In this document: one piece after another, positions 1 to 8,629 of the stretch | Layout of the letters: each line of letters starts with the position of its first letter | Position numbering within the stretch: position 1 is the stretch's first letter | Source: Metabacillus indicus LMG 22858 | GTDB taxonomy: Bacteria; Bacillota; Bacilli; Bacillales; Bacillaceae | DNA: 64,000 nt | Direction: 5' to 3' | Assembly (NCBI RefSeq): GCF_000708755.2 | Contig: NZ_JGVU02000001.1 | Coordinates: forward strand, 492,694-556,693 | Made by a program: the position numbers and the translations under genes | Notes under the pieces: generated by a model | What the model was told of the DNA's origin: nothing | What the model saw: only the letters and a program-made list of their open reading frames with translations | Database searches by the model: none

Positions 1-219
1 GATAAAGCGAGAAAAGAAAGAGAGAAAGAAAAAAAGCGGAATGAAGAGAAATCCCGTGATGAAGATGATGACAGCAGAGACGCCGGCAGCCGCGATGGAT
101 CTTCATACTGGAACAGCTACAATCGTGACCGGGATGATGACCGCGACGAAAATGAAGAGAACGACAACGACGACAATGACGATGATGATAATGAGGGGTC
201 AAGATCTGATCGTGATTGA
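1..219 (+). CDS. rsgI: RsgI-like anti-sigma-I factor, C-terminal tail (5' truncated)
   Basis: Frame 1 is open from the window edge to TGA at 217-219. It encodes 72 residues that are almost entirely charged: a Lys/Glu/Arg-rich part followed by runs of Asp and Asn. No catalytic motif is visible. In B. subtilis the gene just before sspD and ykrK is rsgI, whose membrane-anchored product restrains sigma-I and has a long charged extracytoplasmic tail. The assignment therefore rests on position and composition, not on a domain. A low-complexity tail could belong to another surface protein. Confidence 0.55.
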   Translation, partial: DKARKEREKEKKRNEEKSRDEDDDSRDAGSRDGSSYWNSYNRDRDDDRDENEENDNDDNDDDDNEGSRSDRD

Positions 220-282
220 AACATAGGGTGCCGCGAAAGCAAAACAGACCGGATAGGCACCTGCTACATAGATAGAAAGAAG

Positions 283-310
283 AAAACCGCAGGAGGCTTC
301 CTGCGGTTTT
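283..310. terminator. Bidirectional terminator between rsgI and sspD
   Basis: A 12-bp perfect stem (283-294 with 299-310) closes a four-base loop. It is flanked by T runs on both strands, so it can end both converging transcripts. Confidence 0.85.
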
Positions 311-317
311 TGCCATG

Positions 318-524
318 TTATTCAGTTTTAGAAGCTTGTCCGCCAAGACCAGCCTGTGCTTGTGCGACTAAGCGCTTCGTGATTTCTCCTCCAACAGAAC
401 CGTTAGAGCGTGCAACTGTATCAGAACCAAGCGTAACGCCAAATTCCTGTGCAATTTCATATTTAATTTGATCCAGGGCCTGTTCAATGCCTGGAACAAG
501 CAATTTATTGCTGCTGCGTGCCAT
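318..524 (-). CDS. sspD: Alpha/beta-type small acid-soluble spore protein
   Basis: A 68-residue DNA-binding spore protein of the alpha/beta SASP family. It coats forespore DNA, protects it from UV and heat, and is degraded at germination. The GPR protease site is visible as YEIAQEFGV, and the C-terminal part carries the conserved [12 protein letters not shown] helix. The start is the ATG of MARSSNK, which has AAGGAG eight bases upstream. An ATG six codons earlier overlaps that ribosome site and is unlikely to be used. Position between rsgI and ykrK matches B. subtilis sspD; expression would be by sigma-G, though I could not place the promoter with confidence. Confidence 0.88.
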   Translation of the reverse strand: MARSSNKLLVPGIEQALDQIKYEIAQEFGVTLGSDTVARSNGSVGGEITKRLVAQAQAGLGGQASKTE

Positions 525-551
525 TATATTCAACTCCTTCATAAAAGTTTG

Positions 552-565
552 CAGCCATATGGCTG
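552..565. promoter_or_regulatory. 14-bp perfect palindrome upstream of sspD
   Basis: CAGCCATATGGCTG lies about 30 bases upstream of the sspD start, inside its promoter or leader region. It could be an operator or a short mRNA hairpin; nothing else supports either role. Confidence 0.35.
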
Positions 566-643
566 TGTTTATAGTCTTGTTTCAAACGGACAATCTATAC
601 TGGCAATTGTGCCCTGTGATAGGCGGTGAAGAGATTGAGTAAA

Positions 644-1318
644 TTACATTTCTTTAAAATGCTCCTGCAGAAAAAGACGGGTTCTCTTCTGAAGATAGGA
701 TGTGATGACGGAAAGCACGGTGATCGTCAAAATATCCTTCACCTGATTCCAGCCATCTTCCGGAAGATCCTGAAAAAGGTCATGAGCCGCCTGTATTTGA
801 TCCTGAACATCCTTTTCGAGCTCATGTTCAGAAAGCGAGAATACCGTGATCGATTCCATACGTTCAAGAATTGTCCCGTAAGCTGAATAGTATCGCAATG
901 GTGAAATCAAATCATCGCTCCGGTCTGATAATGTATTAAACAGCAGCTTCAGCAAATGCCTGATCGTATCAAAATCAAATGCTGATTTCAGGTCTCTCAC
1001 AATGAGGAGGATGGCTGCTTGTTCGATTGAATATTTTTTGCCGTGTTCAGGTGATCCGATCAGTTCCTTCATATCCCTCTTTATCCAATTCTGAATCGAT
1101 GTGGACTTTAAAGAAGTCAGTTCGCACAGTTTTGCAAGTGAAACAATTTCATTTGATGAAAGTCCTCTTGGCAGAGGCTTGGAACTTCTGATGAAATCAG
1201 GAAAATCAGACGGGTCGATCCCGATTTCTTTCAGTATAGATGCCGGAGCTGCATCCGTTTCACCCTGCAGAGTGAATAGCAGTCTGGCCATTTCTGAGCG
1301 TTTCAGCTGTATTTTCAT
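644..1318 (-). CDS. ykrK: YkrK-type regulator, DUF1836 family
   Basis: A soluble protein of about 224 residues resembling B. subtilis YkrK, a DUF1836 protein reported to repress the neighbouring htpX. The N-terminal half includes the segment TSIQNWIKRDMKE, consistent with a winged or helix-turn-helix DNA-binding domain. The C-terminal part is helical without obvious motifs. The chosen ATG has GAGGTG six bases upstream; a GTG three codons earlier is too close to that site. It is divergent from htpX across 167 bases that hold the htpX promoter and an inverted repeat, as expected for a local regulator. Confidence 0.75.
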   Translation of the reverse strand: MKIQLKRSEMARLLFTLQGETDAAPASILKEIGIDPSDFPDFIRSSKPLPRGLSSNEIVSLAKLCELTSLKSTSIQNWIKRDMKELIGSPEHGKKYSIEQAAILLIVRDLKSAFDFDTIRHLLKLLFNTLSDRSDDLISPLRYYSAYGTILERMESITVFSLSEHELEKDVQDQIQAAHDLFQDLPEDGWNQVKDILTITVLSVITSYLQKRTRLFLQEHFKEM

Positions 1319-1405
1319 GCGCATCACCTCTTTGTCATTTAAGTGTCTGTTCTTTAAGCAGCCATTTTCAGATCGTGCTGCATAACATTACCAAGTGCTT
1401 AGTAT

Positions 1406-1464
1406 TTGCGATTATTCCTCTTTATTCTTTATACTATAAATTATAATATAAGTTCAAATGAACT
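1406..1464 (+). promoter_or_regulatory. htpX promoter with downstream inverted repeat
   Basis: A sigma-A-type promoter is visible: TTGCGA at 1406-1411, an 18-bp spacer and TATACT at 1430-1435. An inverted repeat AGTTC-AAAT-GAACT at 1451-1464 lies just past the expected start of transcription. It is a good candidate operator for the divergently encoded YkrK; that link is inference. Confidence 0.6.
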
Positions 1465-1485
1465 CAAAACCTTTGGGGGTGCAAG

Positions 1486-2364
1486 ATGGCAAAACGTATC
1501 TTTTTGTTCCTTTTAACCAATATTCTCGTACTGACAACAATAGGAATTGTCTTATCTTTGCTTGGAGTCGGCTCCTATGTAACGGCTGAAGGTGGAATCG
1601 ATCTCATCAGCCTGCTCGTATTCAGTGCCGTTGTCGGCTTCTCCGGCTCATTTATATCTTTGATCATGTCAAAGTGGATGGCTAAAATGATGATGGGCGT
1701 AAAGGTTCTGAAACCGGATCAGAATTTATCTGCATATGAGCGAAACCTTGTAGAACGCGTTCACAGACTTGCAAGAGCTGCAGGCATCAGAAAAATGCCT
1801 GAAGTGGGCATCTATCAGTCCCGCGAGGTCAATGCGTTTGCAACGGGTCCGTCTAAAAATAATTCTCTCGTTGCCGTTTCCACAGGTCTGCTTGAAGAAA
1901 TGGATGACGCTGCAGTCGAGGGTGTTCTTGCCCATGAAGTTGCCCATATCTCTAATGGCGATATGGTGACGATGACTCTGCTGCAGGGTATCGTCAACAC
2001 ATTCGTTGTGTTCCTGGCAAGAATTGCAGCTTGGATTGCTTCCAGGTTTGTAAGAGAGGACATGGCGCCGATTGTTCATTTTATTGCTGTTTTAGTGTTC
2101 CAAATCCTGTTTTCGATTCTTGGAAGCCTTGTCGTTTTTGCTTTCTCCCGCCACAGAGAATTCCACGCGGACAAGGGAGGAGCCGATCTCGCAGGCAAGG
2201 ACAAAATGGTGCACGCTCTGCGTATGCTGAAAGGATACACGCAGCGGATCAGCAGCGATCAATCTTCAGTCGCGTCATTGAAAATAAGCGGGAAACGCGG
2301 GCTTGCCCTCTTTTCAACTCATCCTGACCTTGATGAGCGAATCCGCCGTTTAGAAGCAAAATAA
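1486..2364 (+). CDS. htpX: Membrane zinc metalloprotease HtpX
   Basis: A 292-residue M48 family peptidase that degrades misfolded membrane proteins, with its active site facing the cytoplasm. Two membrane segments lie near residues 5-25 and 40-62. The catalytic AHEVAH motif is at about 149-154 with the further ligand in REFHAD, between or after two later hydrophobic segments. Length and order are typical. The ribosome site is GGGGG before GCAAG-ATG. It is transcribed divergently from ykrK, its likely regulator, and ends at a strong terminator. Confidence 0.95.
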   Translation: MAKRIFLFLLTNILVLTTIGIVLSLLGVGSYVTAEGGIDLISLLVFSAVVGFSGSFISLIMSKWMAKMMMGVKVLKPDQNLSAYERNLVERVHRLARAAGIRKMPEVGIYQSREVNAFATGPSKNNSLVAVSTGLLEEMDDAAVEGVLAHEVAHISNGDMVTMTLLQGIVNTFVVFLARIAAWIASRFVREDMAPIVHFIAVLVFQILFSILGSLVVFAFSRHREFHADKGGADLAGKDKMVHALRMLKGYTQRISSDQSSVASLKISGKRGLALFSTHPDLDERIRRLEAK

Positions 2365-2379
2365 CGAGGGTATGAATCT

Positions 2380-2405
2380 GAGGAGATGATGTCTCCTCTT
2401 TTTTT
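2380..2405 (+). terminator. htpX terminator
   Basis: A 7-bp stem GAGGAGA/TCTCCTC (2380-2386 with 2392-2398) is followed by a run of T. Confidence 0.85.
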
Positions 2406-2556
2406 GTTTGTTCACCCAAAGTATGTTTTCGTCTGCACATGCTGAAAATGAAAATAGGCGCGACAGATAAATTTTGGAGAACCCCTTTTCATTCGTCCAG
2501 GTTTTCATTATGATAGAGAACATGCAGTTCACCCTAAATTTTAAGGAACGATATCC

Positions 2557-3903
2557 ATGAACCGAACTAGAACTTTTTTTCAATCATTAACGCCTTTTCA
2601 GCTGATTGTAGCTTATTATGCCATAGCTGTCTCCGTCTCGGTTGCTTTGCTTAGCCTGCCTGTAGCCCATCAGGCGGGAGTAGAATGGACGTTTATGGAC
2701 GGTCTTTTTACAGCTGTAAGTGCTGTAAGCGTGACAGGATTGAGCGTCATAACGGTAGCAGATACCCTGACAACACCCGGCATTTTCATTCTGATGTTTG
2801 TGCTGCAGTTCGGGGGGATTGGCGTCATGACGCTTGGAACATTCGTCTGGCTGATTGTCGGCAAGCGAATTGGCCTTAGAGAAAGAAGACTGATTATGGC
2901 TGATCAGAATCAGTATGCCCTTTCCGGAATCGTCAACTTGATGAAGCAGGTCCTGTTTTTGATTTTGATCATTGAATTCTGCGGAGGCATGATTCTTGGA
3001 ACTTACTTTTTAAACTATTATCCCACTTGGCAGGAAGCGTATTTGCACGGTTTCTTTAATTCAGTCAGTGCAACTACAAACGGAGGCTTCGACATTACGG
3101 GATCATCGATGATTCCATATGCGGACGATTATTTTATTCAGTTTGTCATCATTCTTTTAATTACGCTTGGAGCGATTGGATTTCCAGTGCTGATTGAAGT
3201 GAAAACCTTTCTTTTCAGCAAAAAAGGCAAGTACAGGTTTTCCCTTTTCACAAAGCTGACGACTGTCACATATACCTTGCTCGTTATCGGCGGAACGATT
3301 ATGATCGCACTGCTTGAGTATCAGTTTTTTTTCAGCGGGAAAAGCTGGCACGAAAGTTTTTTTTATTCCCTGTTCCAGTCAACCGCCACACGAAGCGGGG
3401 GACTTGCAACGATGGATGTCAGCCTGTTTTCTGAAGCCACGCTGCTCGTCATGTGCGCTCTGATGTTTATCGGAGCTTCCCCAAGCTCAGTAGGCGGAGG
3501 GATCAGGACAACGACATTTGCTTTAAATTTGCTTGCCCTTTATCACTTTGCCAAAGGAAACAAAACCATTAAGATCTTCAAACGGGAACTTCATGAGGAT
3601 GATGTGAAAAAATCACTCGTCGTCACGCTGATGGCCTTTGTCCTTTGTTTTGGGTCCGTGTTTATTCTTTCAATTACAGAAAAATTCACGCTCATTGAAA
3701 TTCTTTTTGAAGTATGTTCGGCATTCGGAACGACAGGCTTATCAATGGGAATTACAGCAGAGCTGAGCACGATCGGCAAATGCATCATAATGGTCTTGAT
3801 GTTTATCGGACGGATCGGCATTGTTACGTTCATTTACATTATCGGATCAAAAGCATCAAAACCAAATTACCACTATCCGAAAGAGCGCGTTATTATCGGG
3901 TGA
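2557..3903 (+). CDS. ktrD: Potassium uptake channel subunit KtrD
   Basis: A 448-residue Trk/Ktr/HKT membrane protein that moves K+ (Na+-coupled or channel-like) into the cell. It works with a cytoplasmic RCK gating ring such as KtrC, which is not in this window. Four membrane-pore-membrane repeats are recognisable, each with a filter glycine: SVTGLS near residue 60, then SATTNGG, TATRSGG and AFGTTGLS. The start is ATG with AAGGA nine bases upstream. Position after htpX matches B. subtilis ktrD (ykrM). It is monocistronic, bracketed by terminators. Confidence 0.93.
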   Translation: MNRTRTFFQSLTPFQLIVAYYAIAVSVSVALLSLPVAHQAGVEWTFMDGLFTAVSAVSVTGLSVITVADTLTTPGIFILMFVLQFGGIGVMTLGTFVWLIVGKRIGLRERRLIMADQNQYALSGIVNLMKQVLFLILIIEFCGGMILGTYFLNYYPTWQEAYLHGFFNSVSATTNGGFDITGSSMIPYADDYFIQFVIILLITLGAIGFPVLIEVKTFLFSKKGKYRFSLFTKLTTVTYTLLVIGGTIMIALLEYQFFFSGKSWHESFFYSLFQSTATRSGGLATMDVSLFSEATLLVMCALMFIGASPSSVGGGIRTTTFALNLLALYHFAKGNKTIKIFKRELHEDDVKKSLVVTLMAFVLCFGSVFILSITEKFTLIEILFEVCSAFGTTGLSMGITAELSTIGKCIIMVLMFIGRIGIVTFIYIIGSKASKPNYHYPKERVIIG

Positions 3904-3912
3904 CAAAGGATG

Positions 3913-3940
3913 AAGCAGACAGAGAGACTGTCTGCTTTTG
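3913..3940 (+). terminator. ktrD terminator
   Basis: A 10-bp stem (3913-3922 with 3928-3937), five-base loop and TTTT. Confidence 0.8.
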
Positions 3941-3983
3941 CTGTTTCACAGAGTTTCGTTCAGGAAAATCCTCCCTTGTCTAT

Positions 3984-3991
3984 GCTATACT
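3984..3991 (+). promoter_or_regulatory. Extended -10 promoter of the pbpC-like gene
   Basis: TGCTATACT is an extended -10 element 33 bases before the GTG start. No good -35 hexamer is present, as is usual for TGn promoters. Confidence 0.5.
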
Positions 3992-4024
3992 TTAGCTAAT
4001 ACGTCTTGGGAGAGGTAAGATAAC

Positions 4025-6040
4025 GTGAAAAAATGGATGGCAGTGCTTTTTTCGGTAGTAATGCTTGTGATTCTTTCGGCATGTTCAAAGGGACCGCAGC
4101 CTGAAGAGCGGTTTCAGAAATACGTCAGCCTGTGGAATGACCAGGATTTCAGCGGAATGTATGATTATTTATCTTCAGATGCTAAAAAAAGCATAACAAA
4201 GCAGGAATTTACAGAGCGATATCAGCAGATTTATAAGTCTATTGAGACGGAAAATCTGAGCATCAGCTATGAGAAGCCGGAGGAGCCAGAAGAGAGAAAA
4301 GATGAGAAAGAAGCCTCTTTGCCGTTTTCGTTGAAAATGGATACTCTGGCAGGACCTGTTGCATTCGATCATAAGGCGTCACTCGTTAAGGAAGAGACGG
4401 ATGATGGAGACAACTGGTTTATCTCGTGGAATCCATCGATGATATTTCCGCAGCTGAAGGAAGGAGATGCGGTCAGAATTTCGGAAGATAAGCCGGAAAG
4501 GGGAAGCATCTTGGATAAAAACGGTAAAGGTCTGGCCATAAATGCCGTCGTTCCTGAGATCCAGGCAGTTCCTGAAAAGCTCGGAAGCGATCCTGAAGCC
4601 GCAAAAGAAGCAGCGGCAAAGCTTTTGAATCTGACAGTTGAGGACATAGATAAAAAGCTGTCAGCAAGCTGGGTTAAGCCTGATATGTCCGTGCCGGTCG
4701 CAAAGGTGGACCCTTCAGAAACTGAGCTGCTCAAAAAAGTGACATCCCTTCCCGGTTTTCAAAAGGCGGATGTATCCTCAAGGTACTACCCGCTGGGTGA
4801 GAATGCTGCCCATTTAACCGGATACATAGGCAATATTTCCGGTGAGGAACTCCAAGAGCTGAAAGGGAAAGGATATACAAGTACATCGCAGCTTGGAAAA
4901 GCAGGGCTTGAAGAAGTTTACGAAGACGATCTCCGGGGGCAAACCGGATTCAGAATTTATACAGATCCTTCAAACGAAACCATTGCAGAGCGGCCTGCCG
5001 AAGACGGCAAGGACATCACTGTAACAATCGACTCTGCTCTGCAGACAGTGCTTTACAATCAGCTGAAAGGTGATTCAGGTACGGCTGCAGCAGTTCATCC
5101 GCTGACAGGGGAAACACTTGCGCTTGTCAGCAGCCCGGCCTACAATCCGAACAGCTTTGTTTTTGGAATGTCAGGTGCAGCTTATCAGGCGCTTACAGAA
5201 CAGACAGGGAATCCGCTGAGCGCCAAATTCAATAAAACATTCTCTCCGGGGTCTGTGTTTAAGCCTCTTACAGCTGCAGCGGGTTTAAAAGCAGGGACAC
5301 TGAATCCCGCTGAAGTCAAAACCATTACGGGTTTAACCTGGAAGAAAGGGCCTGAGTGGGGGAATTACTCTGTCACAAGAGTAACAGACGCCTATTCAGT
5401 GGTTGACCTAAAAAGGGCTCTTGTCTCATCTGACAACATTTACTTCGCACAAGCAGCGCTGGAAATGGGTGCAGATGCTTTTAAAGACGGAGCAGCTGCT
5501 TTTGGGCTAGGGGAGCGATTTGAGTTTGACTTCCCGACTGCGGACTCATCAGTCGCGGAGTCTGATCTTGCTGCAAAGGACGTCCTGCTGGCTGACTCAG
5601 GATACGGGCAGGGCGAGGTTTTGATGAGTCCGGTTCATATCGCTGCATCCTATACGGCCTTTGTCAATAACGGCAGCATGATTATGCCTTATCTTGAGAA
5701 AAAGGATGATGCAGCTCCTGAGATTTGGAAGGAAGGCATTCTAACGCCTGAACAGAGCTCCTTAATCCTGAATCACTTAATCAGCGTCGTGGATGATCCA
5801 AGCGGTACCGGCCATGAGCCTGTCGTGCCGGGTCTGAAGCTCGCAGGAAAAACCGGCACAGCCGAACTGAAGATGGCTAAAGGTGAAATAGGTCAGGAAA
5901 ACGGCTGGTTTGTGGCTGTGAATACGGATCAGCCAAAGCTGCTGATTGCGATGATGATTGAGGATGTGAAAGACAGAGGCGGAAGCCATTATGTGGTGCC
6001 AAAAGTAAAACAGGCGTTTTCCGCCTATCATAAGCAATAA
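4025..6040 (+). CDS. pbpC: Penicillin-binding protein 3-like transpeptidase (lipoprotein)
   Basis: A 671-residue class B penicillin-binding protein that cross-links peptidoglycan outside the membrane. The N-terminus is a lipoprotein signal with lipobox LSAC. Next come an NTF2-like MecA_N region (to about residue 135), the dimerisation domain and a transpeptidase domain. The catalytic SxxK (SPGSVFKP) is near residue 410, SDN near 468 and KTG near 609. The layout resembles B. subtilis PbpC and staphylococcal PBP2a, which have low beta-lactam affinity; affinity here is unknown. Start is GTG behind GGGAGAGG. It is a single-gene unit. Confidence 0.9.
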   Translation: MKKWMAVLFSVVMLVILSACSKGPQPEERFQKYVSLWNDQDFSGMYDYLSSDAKKSITKQEFTERYQQIYKSIETENLSISYEKPEEPEERKDEKEASLPFSLKMDTLAGPVAFDHKASLVKEETDDGDNWFISWNPSMIFPQLKEGDAVRISEDKPERGSILDKNGKGLAINAVVPEIQAVPEKLGSDPEAAKEAAAKLLNLTVEDIDKKLSASWVKPDMSVPVAKVDPSETELLKKVTSLPGFQKADVSSRYYPLGENAAHLTGYIGNISGEELQELKGKGYTSTSQLGKAGLEEVYEDDLRGQTGFRIYTDPSNETIAERPAEDGKDITVTIDSALQTVLYNQLKGDSGTAAAVHPLTGETLALVSSPAYNPNSFVFGMSGAAYQALTEQTGNPLSAKFNKTFSPGSVFKPLTAAAGLKAGTLNPAEVKTITGLTWKKGPEWGNYSVTRVTDAYSVVDLKRALVSSDNIYFAQAALEMGADAFKDGAAAFGLGERFEFDFPTADSSVAESDLAAKDVLLADSGYGQGEVLMSPVHIAASYTAFVNNGSMIMPYLEKKDDAAPEIWKEGILTPEQSSLILNHLISVVDDPSGTGHEPVVPGLKLAGKTGTAELKMAKGEIGQENGWFVAVNTDQPKLLIAMMIEDVKDRGGSHYVVPKVKQAFSAYHKQ

Positions 6041-6077
6041 TCAAAAAAGAAGCTGCCAGCGCAGCTTCTTTTTTGAT
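6040..6077 (+). terminator. Strong terminator after the pbpC-like gene
   Basis: A 16-bp perfect stem (6040-6055 with 6062-6077) that includes A and T runs on either side, so it may act in both directions. Confidence 0.88.
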
Positions 6078-6111
6078 ACCTTTACCATCTGTAAAAGCTT
6101 TTATCTGCTTC

Positions 6112-6149
6112 TTAACAATTCTTAATAATCCTTTACCTTGACTTTAGAT
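6112..6149 (+). promoter_or_regulatory. Candidate PhoP (Pho) box
   Basis: Four direct repeats resembling the PhoP hexamer TT(A/C/T)A(C/T)A follow one another at 10-11 bp: TTAACA (6112), TTAATA (6122), TTTACC (6132) and TTTAGA (6143). The downstream -10 is weak (around 6167-6172), as expected for an activated promoter. A secreted nucleotidase under phosphate-starvation control makes biological sense. Confidence 0.55.
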
Positions 6150-6203
6150 GGGCTTCATTCTGGCGTGATACGTTAGAAGCAGCATCAGAGGGAGGGAAGG
6201 CCA

Positions 6204-7766
6204 ATGAAGCATTCTGTAAAAACAGCAGGCATTTTATTCATGATAGTTTTATTTTTATTTTTTGCATCTGTTTTTGGAGAAAGTCAAGGGCGCGCAGGTA
6301 CAGATGACAGCAAGCTCACTGAAATCCATCTGCTTGGAATCAATGATTTTCATGGTCAGCTGGACACTCATTCTGTTCAATCAGGCAAAAAGGTGGGCGG
6401 AGCCGAATATCTTGCTGCTCATATTAACAAACGGAGAGAGCTGCATGAGCACTCGCTGCTCTTGCATGCGGGTGATATGACAGGAGGAAGTCCGCCGCTG
6501 TCATCCCTGTTTCTGGATGAGCCGGCCGTTGAGTTTATGAATCAGCTTAAGTTTGATGCCGGCACACCGGGAAACCATGAATTTGACAGAGGAATCGGAG
6601 AGCTTAAAAGGCTGATAAACGGAGGGTATCACAGAAGTACAGGATACTTCAAAGGTGCCGATTTTGATTATGTTTCAGCCAATGTGATTGATAAAGAGAC
6701 AGGAAAACCGATTTTTCCAGCATATACAATAAAAGAAATGGACGGCGTACAGATAGGCATAATCGGTGTGGTAACGAAAGAAACCAATCAATTTCTGCTT
6801 CCTGAAAACCGGGAGCAGATTGAAATTACTGATGAGTCTGAGGCAATCAATCAGGCAGCTTCACAACTGAAAAAACTCGGAGTAGAATCAATCGTCGTTT
6901 TGGCGCATGCAGCCGCAGCTTCAGATCAAAACGGTGAACGTGCTGGAGAAGAACTTGTCGAGATGGCTCCGAAAATCACCGATGAAGTAGATGTCATATT
7001 CGGGGCTCACAGCCATAAGCGTGCAAATACCAGAATCGGAAACAAGCTGATTGTACAGAGCTATTCTTACGGGAAAGCCTTTTCTGATGTAACGCTTCTT
7101 ATTGACCGCAGCCAGAAGGAAATCATCCAGAAAGAAGCGCAAATTATCCTGACCGACCATAGTCAGGCTGTACCCGATGAAGGTGCTCTCAAGCTTATTG
7201 ATAAATACAAGAAGAAGGTGGGAGCAGAATACAGCAAGGAAATTGGGAGTCTTCCCCGCGATTTAACAAGAAAAAAGAATCATCAGGGCCAGTCACCTCT
7301 TGCCGCACTCCTGGCTGAATCCATGATGAAAGAAATGAATACCGATATTGCTTTCGTCCATCATGGCGGCATCAGGGAAAGCCTGAAGAGAGGGCCTGTG
7401 ACAAAACAGCACCTTATTGCCGCTCTCCCTTTTAATCATTACGCTGCAGAAGTTTCTTTATCCGGGAAACAAATAAAAGAGGTTCTTGAACAGCAGTGGA
7501 GTTTAAAAGCAGAGAACTTGCTTCAAACAAAAGGATTGACCTTTGAGATCGACCGGAGTGCGCCAAAGGGAGAGAGGATAAAAGAATTAAAGACAGAAGA
7601 TGGTGAAGTAATTGAAGAGAAAAAAATGTATCGTGCGGCCGCAAGCAATTATCTTGCATCAGGAGGAGATGGCTTCGAAGCATTTAAATCAGGAGTAATC
7701 ATTCAAAAAGGACCGGAACTTTCAGATATACTGTCTCACTATTTGGTTAAAAGTTTTGACAAATAA
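6204..7766 (+). CDS. Secreted 5'-nucleotidase / metallophosphoesterase (UshA family)
   Basis: A 520-residue exported enzyme with a signal peptide (residues 1-25) ahead of a calcineurin-like two-metal domain and a C-terminal 5'-nucleotidase domain. Metal motifs are GINDFHGQLD, GNHEFD and GAHSHK; the C-terminal half ends with ASNYLASGGDGF. Members remove phosphate from extracellular nucleotides or cyclic nucleotides, releasing Pi and nucleosides for uptake. There is no LPxTG anchor, so the protein is likely released or loosely wall-bound. The candidate PhoP box upstream suggests induction under phosphate starvation. Exact substrate cannot be read from sequence. Confidence 0.88.
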   Translation: MKHSVKTAGILFMIVLFLFFASVFGESQGRAGTDDSKLTEIHLLGINDFHGQLDTHSVQSGKKVGGAEYLAAHINKRRELHEHSLLLHAGDMTGGSPPLSSLFLDEPAVEFMNQLKFDAGTPGNHEFDRGIGELKRLINGGYHRSTGYFKGADFDYVSANVIDKETGKPIFPAYTIKEMDGVQIGIIGVVTKETNQFLLPENREQIEITDESEAINQAASQLKKLGVESIVVLAHAAAASDQNGERAGEELVEMAPKITDEVDVIFGAHSHKRANTRIGNKLIVQSYSYGKAFSDVTLLIDRSQKEIIQKEAQIILTDHSQAVPDEGALKLIDKYKKKVGAEYSKEIGSLPRDLTRKKNHQGQSPLAALLAESMMKEMNTDIAFVHHGGIRESLKRGPVTKQHLIAALPFNHYAAEVSLSGKQIKEVLEQQWSLKAENLLQTKGLTFEIDRSAPKGERIKELKTEDGEVIEEKKMYRAAASNYLASGGDGFEAFKSGVIIQKGPELSDILSHYLVKSFDK

Positions 7767-7776
7767 AAGCCGCTCT

Positions 7777-7803
7777 TTCCCCAATGGCTGCACCTTTGGG
7801 GAA
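7777..7803 (+). terminator. Weak terminator-like hairpin
   Basis: An 8-bp stem TTCCCCAA/TTGGGGAA after the nucleotidase, without a clear T run. Confidence 0.45.
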
Positions 7804-7816
7804 TAAGGGCTTATTT

Positions 7817-8152
7817 CTAATCCTGTCCATACCCTGCATCTTTATCAGGATGAGAAAACGGAAAGCCATCAGGCTTTTTTTTGCTTTCTAAAAGCTCACG
7901 GTTTTCAGGTGTGTTCCAGCCGATGTCGTTAGTAGGATGGACCCATTGATCGCCCGCCATGATGGAAGGATCGACATCATCGCTCCACTGATTTAAGGGA
8001 GACTGTTTGGAATCATAAAAACTGTCCCCGATTAAAACGCCGTATTCATTGATAAAGGGTTTTTTCATGGTTATGCCTGTTCCTTTAAAGGACGGGGCAC
8101 TTGCCTGGTGAGGCATTGTTTCATCCATCGCAAATTCATCTTTTTCACTCAT
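7817..8152 (-). CDS. DUF3905-like small protein
   Basis: A 111-residue acidic, soluble protein rich in Asp, Trp and Pro; it contains segments such as NQWSDDVDPSIMAGDQWVHP. It resembles DUF3905 proteins found in spore-forming Bacillaceae; function unknown. The start is the ATG of MSEKDEF, six bases after GAGGTG. The longer in-frame extension to 8359 runs through the divergent gene's region and has no ribosome site. Divergent from the tiny gene at 8228. Confidence 0.62.
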   Translation of the reverse strand: MSEKDEFAMDETMPHQASAPSFKGTGITMKKPFINEYGVLIGDSFYDSKQSPLNQWSDDVDPSIMAGDQWVHPTNDIGWNTPENRELLESKKKPDGFPFSHPDKDAGYGQD

Positions 8153-8227
8153 ATTCATCACCTCTGTAGTAGTATTGTCTGCTTTTTGGCAGGCTATGAA
8201 AGAGACATCTACAAGGAGGAAAAGGAT

Positions 8228-8365
8228 ATGAACAAGGAATTTCCGGTTGCAGCTCTTCAGGATCAGTTTCTTGAAAAAGTGAAAAAGATGGAAAATGAAC
8301 TGAGAGAACAAACAGGCGAAGAGATTGTACTTATTGCCTACAAACACAATAAACAGCAAAACTGA
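8228..8365 (+). CDS. Small hypothetical protein, 45 aa
   Basis: A short helical protein starting MNKEFPVAALQDQFLEKV, with a strong AGGAGG ribosome site eight to nine bases before the ATG. The charged heptad-like pattern (VKKMENELREQ) suggests a coiled coil, followed by a beta-like EEIVLIAYKHN tail. I do not recognise a family. It heads a run of three tiny genes that ends at the 8781 terminator. Confidence 0.6.
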   Translation: MNKEFPVAALQDQFLEKVKKMENELREQTGEEIVLIAYKHNKQQN

Positions 8366-8452
8366 CTCGTTTTCCCTCTAATGAAGGATTCGGATTCGCC
8401 TAACACTATAAACAGTGAGGTGCTTCTCACAGACTTTCAGGGGGGTATGAAG

Positions 8453-8629
8453 ATGAAAAGAAAAGCCGCAAGAAATCAGGCAGTGAAAAATAATACAACA
8501 CCGAAAGAAAGCATGGCCGATACTGAATTTGCTGCAGAGGCGGTATATAGCAGCGAGAATCCTGCCAAGGGTGCAAACCGCAACAGTAAAAACGGCAGCA
8601 AGGGACGGTCAGGAGGGTCATTCTCATGA
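8453..8629 (+). CDS. Gamma-type SASP-like small protein, 58 aa
   Basis: A basic, Asn/Ser/Gly/Lys-rich 58-residue protein. It contains DTEFAAEA, close to the TEFASE site at which germination protease GPR cuts gamma-type small acid-soluble spore proteins. The C-terminus is Gly/Ser-rich. Gamma SASPs are amino-acid stores in the spore core. The chosen ATG has a GGGGGG ribosome site seven bases upstream; an ATG two codons earlier is too close to it. Its stop overlaps the next start (ATGA). The spore role is inferred from this motif and composition only. Confidence 0.55.
   Translation: MKRKAARNQAVKNNTTPKESMADTEFAAEAVYSSENPAKGANRNSKNGSKGRSGGSFS

Noticed and set aside
41..226. 61-codon Met/Thr-rich plus frame
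   Set aside because: It is the +1 shadow of the charged RsgI tail in frame 1.
1726..2079. 117-codon minus frame inside htpX
   Set aside because: Antisense shadow of a well-supported gene.
8153..8359. N-terminal extension of the DUF3905-like protein
   Set aside because: It has no ribosome site and covers the divergent 45-aa gene.
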